Shown piece by piece: positions 1-7,516 of a stretch of 64,000 nucleotides of DNA. Position 1 is the stretch's first letter. The number at the start of each line of letters is the position of its first letter. This stretch comes from Psychrilyobacter piezotolerans (GTDB lineage Bacteria; Fusobacteriota; Fusobacteriia; Fusobacteriales; Fusobacteriaceae), in the NCBI RefSeq assembly GCF_003391055.1, contig NZ_QUAJ01000022.1:1-64000 (forward strand), written 5' to 3'. A program made the position numbers and the translations under genes. Under the pieces are notes generated by a model, which saw only the letters and a list, made by a program, of their open reading frames with translations, was not told the origin of the DNA and did no database searches.

Positions 1-30
1 ATCCTGAGCCAGGATCAAACTCTACATTCA
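1..30 (-). rRNA. 16S rRNA, 5' end only
   Basis: The reverse complement of the first 23 bases is the universal 5' segment of bacterial 16S rRNA (AGAGTTTGATCCTGGCTCAG). The gene runs off the left edge, so only its first 25-30 bases are present. The exact mature 5' end near base 30 is an estimate from the usual 16S start a few bases before AGAGTTTGATC. Confidence 0.95.
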
Positions 31-242
31 AATTTATATCCTAACTTCATAAATGAAGTTTAGCTATCTATTAAAAGATAATTATTTTTATAGTGGTTCA
101 TTCCACTGTACACCTTAATCGATTGTTTGAAACAAGTTTCAAACGACAATTGAGTTTTTAATTTACACTTTCTTTCTCTATTTAATTGCTAATGTCCTGT
201 TGTCTGCCTCGCTTCAGGTCGCTTTCGCTTTCCCTCGCGGAC
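31..242 (-). other. rRNA operon leader with processing-type hairpins
   Basis: This is the transcribed leader between the rRNA promoter and 16S. It holds three clear inverted repeats: 41-63 (CTAACTTCAT / ATGAAGTTTAG), 92-107 (AGTGG / CCACT) and 125-144 (GTTTGAAAC, two bases, GTTTCAAAC). Such hairpins are usual in rRNA leaders, where they serve antitermination or RNase III processing. Which role each has here is inference. Short reading frames in this stretch are not taken as genes. Confidence 0.6.
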
Positions 243-249
243 AAGAAGA

Positions 250-278
250 AGTATACCGCGTTTACAAATTTTCGTCAA
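250..278 (-). promoter_or_regulatory. rRNA operon promoter
   Basis: On the minus strand there is a -35 box TTGACG (273-278), a 17-base spacer and a -10 box TATACT (250-255), reading toward 16S. Transcription would start near base 243. The match to the sigma-70 consensus and its position upstream of rRNA make this a strong call. A possible second -35 (TTGACC, 335-340) has only a poor -10 partner. Confidence 0.8.
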
Positions 279-664
279 GGATTTTTTTATTTTTTTATAA
301 AGTTTTTTTTATTTTCATTTTTATTCAACTCCAAGGTCAACACACACAAAACACGATTTTCTTTAATTTCATTGACTTCCAACCGATAAAACACATCTAT
401 TCCCAACAATAAAAAAATCAAAAAAAAAATTTTCACTTCTCCTTCTAAACTGTACGGATAATTCATAAATTACCCCTCGTAAATTCAAAACCTTTATTTT
501 GGTCACGGATTACACAGATTTTTAAAACCTCATTTTCACATATTTATTTTTGACGCTGACTAAGGTCTGACAGATATACGAGCATTAAAAATTTTCATAC
601 TTAAAGAAAAAAGTTAAATGTATTAATCCTTTTTAATTTGTGCAAACTGCGATAAAAGCAAAAT
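279..664. other. Intergenic stretch without genes, repeat fragments
   Basis: This lies between the rRNA promoter and the terminator of the Crp/Fnr gene. It holds a copy of the dispersed acacagat family (ggtcacggattacacagatt, 501-520). It also holds a fragment near 550-570 (gacgctgactaaggtctgac) that resembles bases flanking the 55-bp repeat at 29048-29067. I see no convincing coding sequence. Confidence 0.6.
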
Positions 665-707
665 AAAAATCTCCTACCTGTAATAGTCACACAGTTAGGA
701 GATTTTT
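665..707 (-). terminator. Terminator downstream of the Crp/Fnr gene
   Basis: An inverted repeat AAAAATCTCCTA (665-676) / TAGGAGATTTTT (696-707) has A and T runs at its outer ends, so it could end transcription in either direction. On the minus strand it follows the regulator gene and precedes the rRNA promoter, insulating the two units. Confidence 0.7.
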
Positions 708-812
708 ATTTATCTATTCTTTAAGGAAAGAAAGAAATGAAAAAAATATTACTATTTCCATTTGCTTATACCTATCAGACGCGGTGTGCTTCAAAAAAGT
801 TTAATTTTTTAA

Positions 813-1487
813 TTAATCTACTTTTTCCAACAAAACATCTTTGGACGGGATCTCCAATAAGTTTTTTTCCTTTCTTATTATTACTCCTTCATCTATAAAT
901 TCTTTCAGCACACGAGATAAGGACGGCCTGGCAACACCAAACATCTGGGCAATCTCTTTCATAGAGTTTTGCAGCAGCACATAATTATTTCTATTCATAT
1001 TGTTGAGAAGGTAAGCTATCAACTTATTGTTTATACTTTTATTGGTAAATGAAAACCAAATTTTCTTGGATAAAAATTGAGTTTTGTTACTTATTACTCC
1101 TAAATAATTCTGTAGCAGCCTTTCATTCAGCTGAAACATTCTTATAACCTCATCTTTAGATATATAGATTAATTCCGAATCTGAAGCAGTCACCACGTCT
1201 ACCGGAAATCTGTTGTCCTTTCCAAATATAAATGCCCCCGCTAAAACACTTCCCTCTGGCAATCTGTCCACCACTATGGAATCGCCATTTAATTTTTGCA
1301 TCTCGGTATAGACCTCTCCCTCAGTGACTATTATCAGATCCTTTATCTCATCTCCCCTAAAAGCTACAACTTCATTTTTATCAAATTTTTTAACTTTATA
1401 CTTTAATTCAATCAACAAAGTTTTTAAATTTTCATCATCTATACCCTTAAATATCTCTACATTTTTTAACTTTTCAAATATATCCAT
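813..1487 (-). CDS. Crp/Fnr-family transcriptional regulator (HcpR-like candidate)
   Basis: The 224-residue protein has the two-domain plan of the Crp/Fnr family. A cyclic-nucleotide-binding-type beta roll occupies about residues 10-120, followed by a long dimer helix. A winged helix-turn-helix lies near 170-210, with recognition helix RPSLSRVLKE at about 187-196. There are no cysteines, so it cannot carry an Fnr-type iron-sulfur cluster. It could sense haem, NO or a small ligand. It is divergent from the solute-binding/DUF1858 gene, and a palindrome in that gene's promoter is a likely target. The DUF1858 domain of the neighbour is also called hybrid-cluster-protein-associated, which fits an HcpR-like nitrosative-stress regulator. 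That last step is inference. Confidence 0.8.
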   Translation of the reverse strand: MDIFEKLKNVEIFKGIDDENLKTLLIELKYKVKKFDKNEVVAFRGDEIKDLIIVTEGEVYTEMQKLNGDSIVVDRLPEGSVLAGAFIFGKDNRFPVDVVTASDSELIYISKDEVIRMFQLNERLLQNYLGVISNKTQFLSKKIWFSFTNKSINNKLIAYLLNNMNRNNYVLLQNSMKEIAQMFGVARPSLSRVLKEFIDEGVIIRKEKNLLEIPSKDVLLEKVD

Positions 1488-1603
1488 AAAATTTCCCCCA
1501 ATCTTTATATTGCTTCAATATATCAGCATAACATTTATAATTCATTATATACCAAGTCAAGAATAAATTTCAACTTTAAATAATTTTAAAAAAATAAATT
1601 TTC

Positions 1604-1646
1604 GTAACCTATGTTACAGGTGTTTCATCTCTTTCTATAGTATACT
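1604..1646 (+). promoter_or_regulatory. Promoter with Crp/Fnr-type palindrome in class II position
   Basis: A perfect inverted repeat GTAAC-CTAT-GTTAC (1604-1617) lies upstream of a -10 box TATACT (1641-1646), with no recognisable -35. If transcription starts about seven bases after the -10, the palindrome centre is about 42 bases upstream. That is the classic class II activator position for Crp/Fnr proteins. The Crp/Fnr gene next door is the obvious candidate to bind it. Confidence 0.6.
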
Positions 1647-1679
1647 AAATCATAAAATAAAAAGTCGAGGTGGCAAAGA

Positions 1680-2894
1680 ATGAATCATATAAAAAAAGAG
1701 ATGACCTTAAAAGAAATTGTAAACACTTACCCAGAAACTATTGATTTTTTTAATTCAAAGGGATTTAAGGGATTAGACAATAAAAATTTACTCAATACAA
1801 TAGGAAAGATCACTATACAAAAAGCTTTGGAAGCTAAAAAAATAAATGTAGATACATTTTTAGAACTGTTAAATGACATAATTGAGCAGGATAGAAATTC
1901 GGAAGATGTTAATTTAAGTAAAAAAATTAGCGATGAAGGCGCTGTATCTGTCATGGGACTTCTGCCTTGCCCGGTTAAAAACCCGCTTCTGGAGGGATTA
2001 AAAAAATTCCAGTCAGAAACAGGGATGAAGATAAATCACGAATTAAAAGCTGCATCCAGCGGGCTTGACTGGCTAAAGGAAGATGTTATAAAGGCCAATC
2101 ATCCTGAAAAACTAGCAGATATGTTTATCTCAGCCGGATTTGATCTTTTTTTCGAAGATGAACTAATGGGCAAATTCAAACATGAGGGGATCTTTAAAGA
2201 TATCACCGGATTGACAGAATACAATAAAGATTTCAACAATGAAAATATATCGCTGAAAGACCCCGATGGAGATTATTCTATGCTGGCAGTGGTTCCAGCT
2301 GTATTTTTAGTCAATACAGATGCCTTAGGGGATAGGCCTTTCCCAAAATCTTGGGCTGACTTATTAAAACCTGAGTTTGAAAATTCAGTAAGCTTACCCA
2401 TATCTGATTTTGATCTGTTTAATGCGATCTTGATCAGTATCTATAAAAACTATGGAGAAGATGGAGTAAAAAAATTAGGAAAAACACTCCTGCAAAATAT
2501 GCATCCATCTCAAATGGTTAAATCAAATAAACTGAAAGTAGATGTTCCCGCAGTGACAATCATGCCGTATTTTTTCACTAAGATGACCGGACAAGGGGGA
2601 CCAATGGTAGCACAATGGCCGGAAGATGGTGCTGCACTATCACCAATATTTATGCTGACTAAAAAATCCAAGGAAAAAGAATTAAAGCCCCTGGCAGACT
2701 TCTTTGCATCCAAGGAGATCGGCGAAATCTTATCCCACCAAGGGCTATTCCCGACTGTAAACCCTGAAGTTGAAAACAACTTAGGAGACAAGAAGTTTAT
2801 GTGGGTAGGATGGGATTATATAAAAAACAACGATATCGGAGCCATCTTAAAACATTGTGAGAAACTATTTTTTCAAGAAGCTAAGAAAGCCTAA
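1680..2894 (+). CDS. Cytoplasmic solute-binding-fold protein with N-terminal DUF1858 domain
   Basis: This 404-residue protein starts with a DUF1858-type helical domain (about 8-70; TLKEIVNTYPETIDFFNSKG). The CxxC pair often found in that family is missing. From about residue 90 it resembles periplasmic solute-binding proteins of ABC importers (type 2 binding-protein fold). There is no signal peptide and no lipobox, so it should stay in the cytoplasm. Cys97, in LLPCPVK, and Cys393 are its only cysteines. It is followed, after 293 bases, by a GTPase, an ABC ATPase that itself has an N-terminal domain of DUF1858 character, and a zinc-ribbon protein. A binding protein acting inside the cell as a chaperone or ligand sensor fits what is seen, but the ligand is unknown. 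The start has a good ribosome-binding site (gaggtgg). Confidence 0.7.
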   Translation: MNHIKKEMTLKEIVNTYPETIDFFNSKGFKGLDNKNLLNTIGKITIQKALEAKKINVDTFLELLNDIIEQDRNSEDVNLSKKISDEGAVSVMGLLPCPVKNPLLEGLKKFQSETGMKINHELKAASSGLDWLKEDVIKANHPEKLADMFISAGFDLFFEDELMGKFKHEGIFKDITGLTEYNKDFNNENISLKDPDGDYSMLAVVPAVFLVNTDALGDRPFPKSWADLLKPEFENSVSLPISDFDLFNAILISIYKNYGEDGVKKLGKTLLQNMHPSQMVKSNKLKVDVPAVTIMPYFFTKMTGQGGPMVAQWPEDGAALSPIFMLTKKSKEKELKPLADFFASKEIGEILSHQGLFPTVNPEVENNLGDKKFMWVGWDYIKNNDIGAILKHCEKLFFQEAKKA

Positions 2895-3187
2895 TTTACA
2901 AATAAAAAATTGGACACAGATGATATACGAATATAAAAAAAAGTTCAACACGAAGAAAAGAGAACACCGAGATACACAGAGAAAATAATTTTAAATTCTG
3001 ATTTAAGAATTCTGAATTGCTTAACTTTATGTACCTCTTTATCTCACTTTCTCAAAGTTCTATGCTTATGTAATAAACTAATAGTTCTTTGGTGATGACC
3101 TCAGCGGTTACTTAGTGCTGAATAATCTGTATCAAAAAATCAGTAATCAATAAATTTTGCCATGAGCATATAAGGAGAATATAAATT
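2895..3187. other. Intergenic gap with degenerate dispersed repeats
   Basis: This gap between the solute-binding-fold gene and the GTPase gene contains cacagatgatatacgaat and ccgagatacacagag, which are degenerate members of the intergenic repeat family seen across the window. There is no clear terminator. It ends in a ribosome-binding site (aaggag) for the GTPase gene. Confidence 0.5.
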
Positions 3188-3883
3188 ATGAATTTAATAA
3201 CAGTATCCGGCCCCCCTTCATCAGGGAAAACAGCTTTAATAATAAAAACAATAGACAATTTAAAATCCAGAGGTGTCAAAGTAGGAGTCGTAAAGTTTGA
3301 CTGTCTGTATACCGATGACGATATCTTATATGAAAAAATCGGTGTTCCTGTTAAAAAAGGTTTATCTGCATCACTCTGTCCCGATCATTATTTTGTAAGT
3401 AATATAGAAGAAGTAACCCAGTGGGGGATAAAACAAGGGTTAGATCTCCTCATCACAGAGAGTGCAGGATTATGCAACAGATGTTCACCCTATATACAGG
3501 ATATAAAAGCTATCTGTGTTATCGATAACTTAAGCGGAATCAATACTCCTAAAAAAATCGGACCTATGCTTAAAACAGCAGATATAGTTGTAATTACAAA
3601 GGGAGATATCGTATCTCAGGCTGAAAGGGAAGTATTTATGTCCAGGGTGACATCTGTAAACCCCAGAGCTACTACAATGCATGTCAACGGATTGACTGGT
3701 CAGGGTGCATATGAATTTTCTACCCTTATCTACAGCAAAGATGAGGAAATAAAAACTTTAAAAGGTAAGAAATTAAGATTCTCTATGCCTTCCGCTCTAT
3801 GCTCTTATTGTTTAGGAGAGACCAGGATTGGCGAAGAACATCAAATGGGAAATGTCAGAAAAATAGATTTGGAGGATAAATAA
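3188..3883 (+). CDS. UreG/HypB/CobW-like GTPase with cysteine pairs
   Basis: This is a 231-residue SIMIBI-class P-loop protein. The P loop is GPPSSGKT (8-15), the switch/Walker B region is LLITESAG (about 87-94), and TKGD (137-140) matches the guanine-specificity motif NKxD. Cysteines are at 39, 64, 96 and 99 (CNRC), 110, and 205 and 208 (CSYC). They could bind a metal. The closest functional classes are metallochaperone GTPases such as UreG, HypB and CobW/COG0523 proteins. It has a one-base overlap with the next gene (TAATG), so the two are translationally coupled. The job is probably energy-driven metal or cofactor delivery to a target enzyme. The metal and the target cannot be told from the sequence. 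Confidence 0.75.
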   Translation: MNLITVSGPPSSGKTALIIKTIDNLKSRGVKVGVVKFDCLYTDDDILYEKIGVPVKKGLSASLCPDHYFVSNIEEVTQWGIKQGLDLLITESAGLCNRCSPYIQDIKAICVIDNLSGINTPKKIGPMLKTADIVVITKGDIVSQAEREVFMSRVTSVNPRATTMHVNGLTGQGAYEFSTLIYSKDEEIKTLKGKKLRFSMPSALCSYCLGETRIGEEHQMGNVRKIDLEDK

Positions 3884-4914
3884 TGATAAATAAAAATATA
3901 GTAGACAGAAAAACCATAGCAGAATTACTTAATTTATACCCCTTCATCGAAGATTTTTTAACGGACCATCTCATTGATTTAGACGACGCTAAAGACACGA
4001 CACTTATTGCTCACCTAAACCTTTTAGACCCGGAAATCTTAGAGGAAAAAGCCATCATTCCGGATGAGCTCATCGATTCATTTATCGTATACACCAACCA
4101 AATGATAGACTTCTTAGGAATTAAAGAGGACAAAAGAGTTCAAAGTATCACTCTAAAACCAGGATTTAATAAATATAAGGAAGCTGAAACTTTTGAGGAA
4201 TTAACTATAAATAAAGGTGAGATAATCGCCATCGTCGGCCCCACCGGAAGCGGGAAAAGCAGATTGTTGGCTGATATAGAGTGGGGAGCTAACGCAGATA
4301 CCCCCACAAACAGAACTATCCTTATCGATGGAAAAACTATGAATATAGAAAGCAGATTTTCCAGCAACAATAAGTTGGTAGCACAATTATCACAAAATAT
4401 GAACTTTGTCATGGATCTCAGCGTGGAGGAGTTTATCGAGCTCCACGCCAAGAGCAGGATGGTAGAAAATGAAAGGGAGGTCATAGAAAAAATATTTAAT
4501 AAAGCCAATGAATTGGCCGGAGAAAAATTTGCCTTAGATACACCTATCACCAGCCTTAGCGGCGGCCAGTCCAGGGCTCTTATGATCGCCGATGTAGCTA
4601 TTTTGAGTAAATCACCAATTGTACTAATAGATGAGATAGAAAACGCCGGGATCGACAGAAAGAAAGCATTGGATCTGCTGGTAGGAGAAGAAAAGATAGT
4701 TCTTATGGCTACCCACGATCCTATCCTGGCACTTATGGGAGATAAAAGAATAATCATCAGTAATGGCGGGATCGACAAAGTAATGGAGATCACAGTTGAA
4801 GAGAAGGCTATCTTACATAAATTAGAATCTTTGGATGATGTTATCCAGGGGATGAGAACTAAACTTAGGTACGGCCAGGAATTAGAAGCAAATTTTGAGA
4901 TAATAAAAAATTAG
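3883..4914 (+). CDS. Soluble ABC ATPase with N-terminal DUF1858-like domain
   Basis: The 343-residue protein begins with a helical domain (1-75; TIAELLNLYPFIEDFL) that resembles the N-terminus of the solute-binding-fold protein upstream. A complete ABC ATPase domain follows: Walker A GPTGSGKS (119-126), signature LSGGQ (225-229), Walker B IVLIDEIE (246-253) and the H-loop histidine at 278. There are no membrane segments, and no permease gene lies in the cluster. It may therefore work as a soluble ABC protein rather than in a transporter, or borrow a permease from elsewhere. The shared N-terminal domain suggests it docks to the same partner as the binding protein. The start overlaps the GTPase stop by one base. 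Confidence 0.75.
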   Translation: MINKNIVDRKTIAELLNLYPFIEDFLTDHLIDLDDAKDTTLIAHLNLLDPEILEEKAIIPDELIDSFIVYTNQMIDFLGIKEDKRVQSITLKPGFNKYKEAETFEELTINKGEIIAIVGPTGSGKSRLLADIEWGANADTPTNRTILIDGKTMNIESRFSSNNKLVAQLSQNMNFVMDLSVEEFIELHAKSRMVENEREVIEKIFNKANELAGEKFALDTPITSLSGGQSRALMIADVAILSKSPIVLIDEIENAGIDRKKALDLLVGEEKIVLMATHDPILALMGDKRIIISNGGIDKVMEITVEEKAILHKLESLDDVIQGMRTKLRYGQELEANFEIIKN

Positions 4915-4926
4915 GAGGAAAAAAAT

Positions 4927-5169
4927 ATGCATGATGGATGTAACGGAAGTTTTGAAAATGGAAAGCAAGTGGTTGATAAGGTAAGAATGATGGGATTCAG
5001 TCAGCAGTCTATGCCAATCCCGGCTGTTTTTAAATGTCATGAATGTAATGAAGAAATCACAATGGTAACTATGGAATATACTTGCCCCCACTGTGGGATG
5101 GTATACGGAGTAACTCCCTGTCATGCCTTTGATATCAACAATATTATGGCAGCAGGGGAAAACTACTAA
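4927..5169 (+). CDS. Small zinc-ribbon protein of the GTPase/ABC cluster
   Basis: This 80-residue protein has two CxxC knuckles, CHEC (37-40) and CPHC (53-56), forming a zinc ribbon. It has additional cysteines at 5 and 65, the latter followed by His66 (PCHAF). It begins 13 bases after the ABC gene with a strong ribosome-binding site (aggagg) and is followed by a terminator, so it is the last gene of the cluster. I do not recognise a named family. The cysteines and context suggest metal binding or a scaffold role. Confidence 0.7.
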   Translation: MHDGCNGSFENGKQVVDKVRMMGFSQQSMPIPAVFKCHECNEEITMVTMEYTCPHCGMVYGVTPCHAFDINNIMAAGENY

Positions 5170-5195
5170 GCCTTCCTATGGACTAATTATATGCT

Positions 5196-5226
5196 AAAGA
5201 TGGAGGTTCCTGCTTCCATCTTTTTT
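5196..5226 (+). terminator. Rho-independent terminator of the GTPase/ABC cluster
   Basis: The stem AAGATGGA / TCCATCTT (5197-5204 / 5215-5222) is followed by a T run. It closes the plus-strand transcription unit after the zinc-ribbon gene. Confidence 0.8.
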
Positions 5227-5306
5227 ATTGTTTCAATAAAAAATCCCCCTAATTAACAGATTCTACCCCATTAACTAAGAAGATTTAAATTAAACTAAAT
5301 TTTGGT

Positions 5307-5729
5307 CTATTCTACATTTTTTATAACTACTTTTTCCAACGTATTTTTAATTTTTTCTTTATACTCTTCATAAAGATCTTCTCCATTTTTTATAACTATA
5401 GTTTTCACCACATCTCTATCATTTAACTCTTTTAATGCTTTATATGAAACTGAATCATATGCTGATACATCCATACTGCTATCTAAAAACACTATGACAT
5501 CCGCATCTTCACGCATTATATAAAAATCTGTTATCTTTGCTTTTTTTAATAATTTTTCATCTTCCGATATATGTAAAAAAGCTTCTATTGGTAAGTGTCT
5601 GATAACCCTAGAAATTCCATTTTCATATTTCACTTTTACATTTCTGGTTCTTATTTTTATATCATTTTCTGAATTAAACAACAATTCTGTTCTTACATCC
5701 TGTACACTATTCACTTTTATCTTACTCAT
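5307..5729 (-). CDS. Hypothetical protein, 140 residues
   Basis: I do not recognise this protein. It has no signal peptide, no membrane segment and no cysteines. The composition is charged, with alternating beta-type segments and a C-terminal helix rich in Glu and Lys. The ribosome-binding site (GGAGGAATTAG before ATG) supports the start. It lies 75 bases downstream of the HU-fusion gene on the same strand and may be co-transcribed with it. The segment ADVIVFLDSSMDVSAYDSV superficially recalls a von Willebrand A motif, but without the flanking pattern I do not claim that. Confidence 0.6.
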   Translation of the reverse strand: MSKIKVNSVQDVRTELLFNSENDIKIRTRNVKVKYENGISRVIRHLPIEAFLHISEDEKLLKKAKITDFYIMREDADVIVFLDSSMDVSAYDSVSYKALKELNDRDVVKTIVIKNGEDLYEEYKEKIKNTLEKVVIKNVE

Positions 5730-5804
5730 CTAATTCCTCCTTTTTTAATATCAATGACAAAAATACTAATAGAAATTATATATGAATCTTTTTTGTTTTC
5801 CAGA

Positions 5805-6269
5805 TTAATTATTTACTTTCTCGTCTAATTTTTTCCCAGATTTAAATTTAATTAATTTTTTTGCAGAAATAGTGATTTCTTCCCCTGTCTGAGGATTTCT
5901 TCCCTTTCTTTCCTCCCTTTCAACTATTTTAAACTTTCCCCATCCTGTGAAGTTCACTTCTTTTCCAGAGGCCAACAATTCTCCCACAAGATCTATGAAG
6001 GCATTTAAATTTGTTTCAGCTTCCACCTTAGTTTTAAAAGTTCCTTTTTCTTTATAAAGAGACACGAAATCTTTCTTGCTCACAACTAATTTCTCCTCCA
6101 CTTTTTCAACTGTATAGAAATACTTTTTAGGAGAAATAATTTTTCCTTCCTTTTTCAAGGCTTTTATAGCTTTGGTAACTTCCTTACTGTCGACCTTCAA
6201 CATCTTAGCGATATCCCCAGTTTTTAGTGGTTCCGATTTAGCTAACAACTTTAAAATTTTTTCCTTCAT
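5805..6269 (-). CDS. Winged-helix / HU fusion DNA-binding protein
   Basis: The C-terminal 90 residues are a full HU/IHF-type domain, with the signature GWGKFKIVEREERKGRNPQTG and the usual ending FKSGKKLDEKVN. In front is an extra domain of about 60 residues (LKTGDIAKMLKVDSKEVTKAIKALKKEGKI) with the pattern of a winged helix-turn-helix. Ordinary HU proteins are about 90 residues, so this is a fusion. I chose the start at 6269 and not the ATG at 6284 because the ribosome-binding site GGAGG lies inside the first codons of the longer form, eight bases before this ATG. That gives 154 residues. The likely role is nucleoid-associated DNA bending with added sequence or partner specificity. Confidence 0.8.
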   Translation of the reverse strand: MKEKILKLLAKSEPLKTGDIAKMLKVDSKEVTKAIKALKKEGKIISPKKYFYTVEKVEEKLVVSKKDFVSLYKEKGTFKTKVEAETNLNAFIDLVGELLASGKEVNFTGWGKFKIVEREERKGRNPQTGEEITISAKKLIKFKSGKKLDEKVNN

Positions 6270-6423
6270 AGGTTCATCCTCCATTTTTTTATATTTTAAT
6301 ACAATTATACCTCCATTTTACTCAATTGCAAGGGGAAAAAGAGAAAATAAATTATTCTTGTTATTTAAGTAAAATAAGTATATAGTTATATTATGTAATA
6401 GTAATGTTTTAGGAGGTATGTTT

Positions 6424-7398
6424 ATGGAAATTTTATATGATTTAATTATATTAGGAGCCGGCCCTGCTGGTTTATCCGCCGGTCTTTACGGCGCTAGAGG
6501 AATGATGAAAACACTGATAATCGAAAAAAATATGCTGGTAGGAGGTCAAATTTCCACCACATCCGAGATTGAAAATTATCCCGGCGGAATGATTTCCGAA
6601 TCAGGTACTGAGCTTACAATGAGGATGAAAAATCAGGCTGTAAATTTCGGATGTGAGTTTAAAACCGATACCATCATTGAGGTTGATTTGGAATCGAAGA
6701 TAAAAACCCTAACTGGTGAATCAGGAATAGAGTACAAAGCTAAGTCGGTTATCCTGGCTACCGGAGCATCTCCTAGATTGGCCGGTGCCCCTGGTGAAAA
6801 AGAATATACCGGCAGAGGAGTTTCCTACTGTGCTACCTGTGACGGATTTTTCGTAAGGGATTTAGAGGTCTTTGTCATTGGAGGGGGAGATACAGCTGTA
6901 GAGGAAGCTATATTTTTAACTAAATTTGCTAAAAAAGTAAATGTGGTCCATAGAAGAGATAAGTTAAGAGCTGCTAAATCCATCCAGGAAAAAGCATTTA
7001 AAAATGAGAAGATAAACTTTATTTGGGATACCGTTGTAGAAGAGATGAAGGGAGACCCCATTAAAGGCCTTGTGAGTATCGTTCTAAAAAACAAGATAAC
7101 CGGGGAGGTTACAGAGTATAACGGAGGAGATAAACCAATTGGTGTATTTGTTCTGGTTGGAAATGTCCCGAATACCGAGTTATTTAAAGATAAACTAGTG
7201 GTTAATTCCGGTGGTTTCTTAATCGCAGATGAAAAAACTCTAAACGCAGAACTTTCTTCTACCGGAGAAAATCTAGAAGGTGTGTATGTTGCAGGAGATT
7301 GCAGGGAAAAATTATTATATCAGGTAATAACTGCTTCTGCTGACGGCGCGGTAGCTGCTGTAGTCAGTGAGAAATATGTGGAAGAGAATTTTAATTAA
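6424..7398 (+). CDS. trxB: Thioredoxin reductase
   Basis: TrxB transfers electrons from NADPH through FAD and a disulfide to thioredoxin. The FAD-binding motif GAGPAG is near residue 11, the redox pair is CATC (136-139 in this numbering), the NADPH motif GGGDTA follows it, and the C-terminal FAD motif is GVYVAGDC. The start at 6424 is preferred over the ATG at 6418 because the ribosome-binding site aggagg (6411-6416) is seven bases from it and only one base from the other. That gives 324 residues, normal for the family. It is a single gene followed by a strong terminator. The partner thioredoxin is not in the window. Confidence 0.92.
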   Translation: MEILYDLIILGAGPAGLSAGLYGARGMMKTLIIEKNMLVGGQISTTSEIENYPGGMISESGTELTMRMKNQAVNFGCEFKTDTIIEVDLESKIKTLTGESGIEYKAKSVILATGASPRLAGAPGEKEYTGRGVSYCATCDGFFVRDLEVFVIGGGDTAVEEAIFLTKFAKKVNVVHRRDKLRAAKSIQEKAFKNEKINFIWDTVVEEMKGDPIKGLVSIVLKNKITGEVTEYNGGDKPIGVFVLVGNVPNTELFKDKLVVNSGGFLIADEKTLNAELSSTGENLEGVYVAGDCREKLLYQVITASADGAVAAVVSEKYVEENFN

Positions 7399-7462
7399 AA
7401 AAACAACATGACGTTGCATCCAGACAGGCATAATCTAGGGTTTTATAATTTTTTAGATAAGA

Positions 7463-7507
7463 AAAAGGGGGTTGATCGGTCATTTAGACCGATTAACTCC
7501 CTTTTTT
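7463..7507. terminator. Bidirectional terminator between trxB and thiolase
   Basis: The long stem GGTTGATCGGTC / GACCGATTAACTCC is flanked by an A run on the left and a T run on the right. It lies between the convergent trxB and thiolase genes and can end both transcripts. Confidence 0.85.
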
Positions 7508-7516
7508 AATCATAGT

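Noticed and set aside
186-412. Two overlapping plus-strand reading frames of about 70 codons in the rRNA leader and promoter region
   Set aside because: They run against the rRNA transcript across its promoter, have no ribosome-binding site and give a Phe-rich composition typical of chance frames in AT-rich DNA.
4140-4793. 217-codon minus-strand frame opposite the ABC ATPase
   Set aside because: It is the antisense of an intact ABC ATPase gene with all motifs. The hydrophobic product is an effect of reading the complementary strand.
5307-5729. Von Willebrand A domain in the 140-residue protein (VFLDSSMD)
   Set aside because: The protein is too short, the surrounding pattern does not fit, and the DxSxS spacing is wrong.
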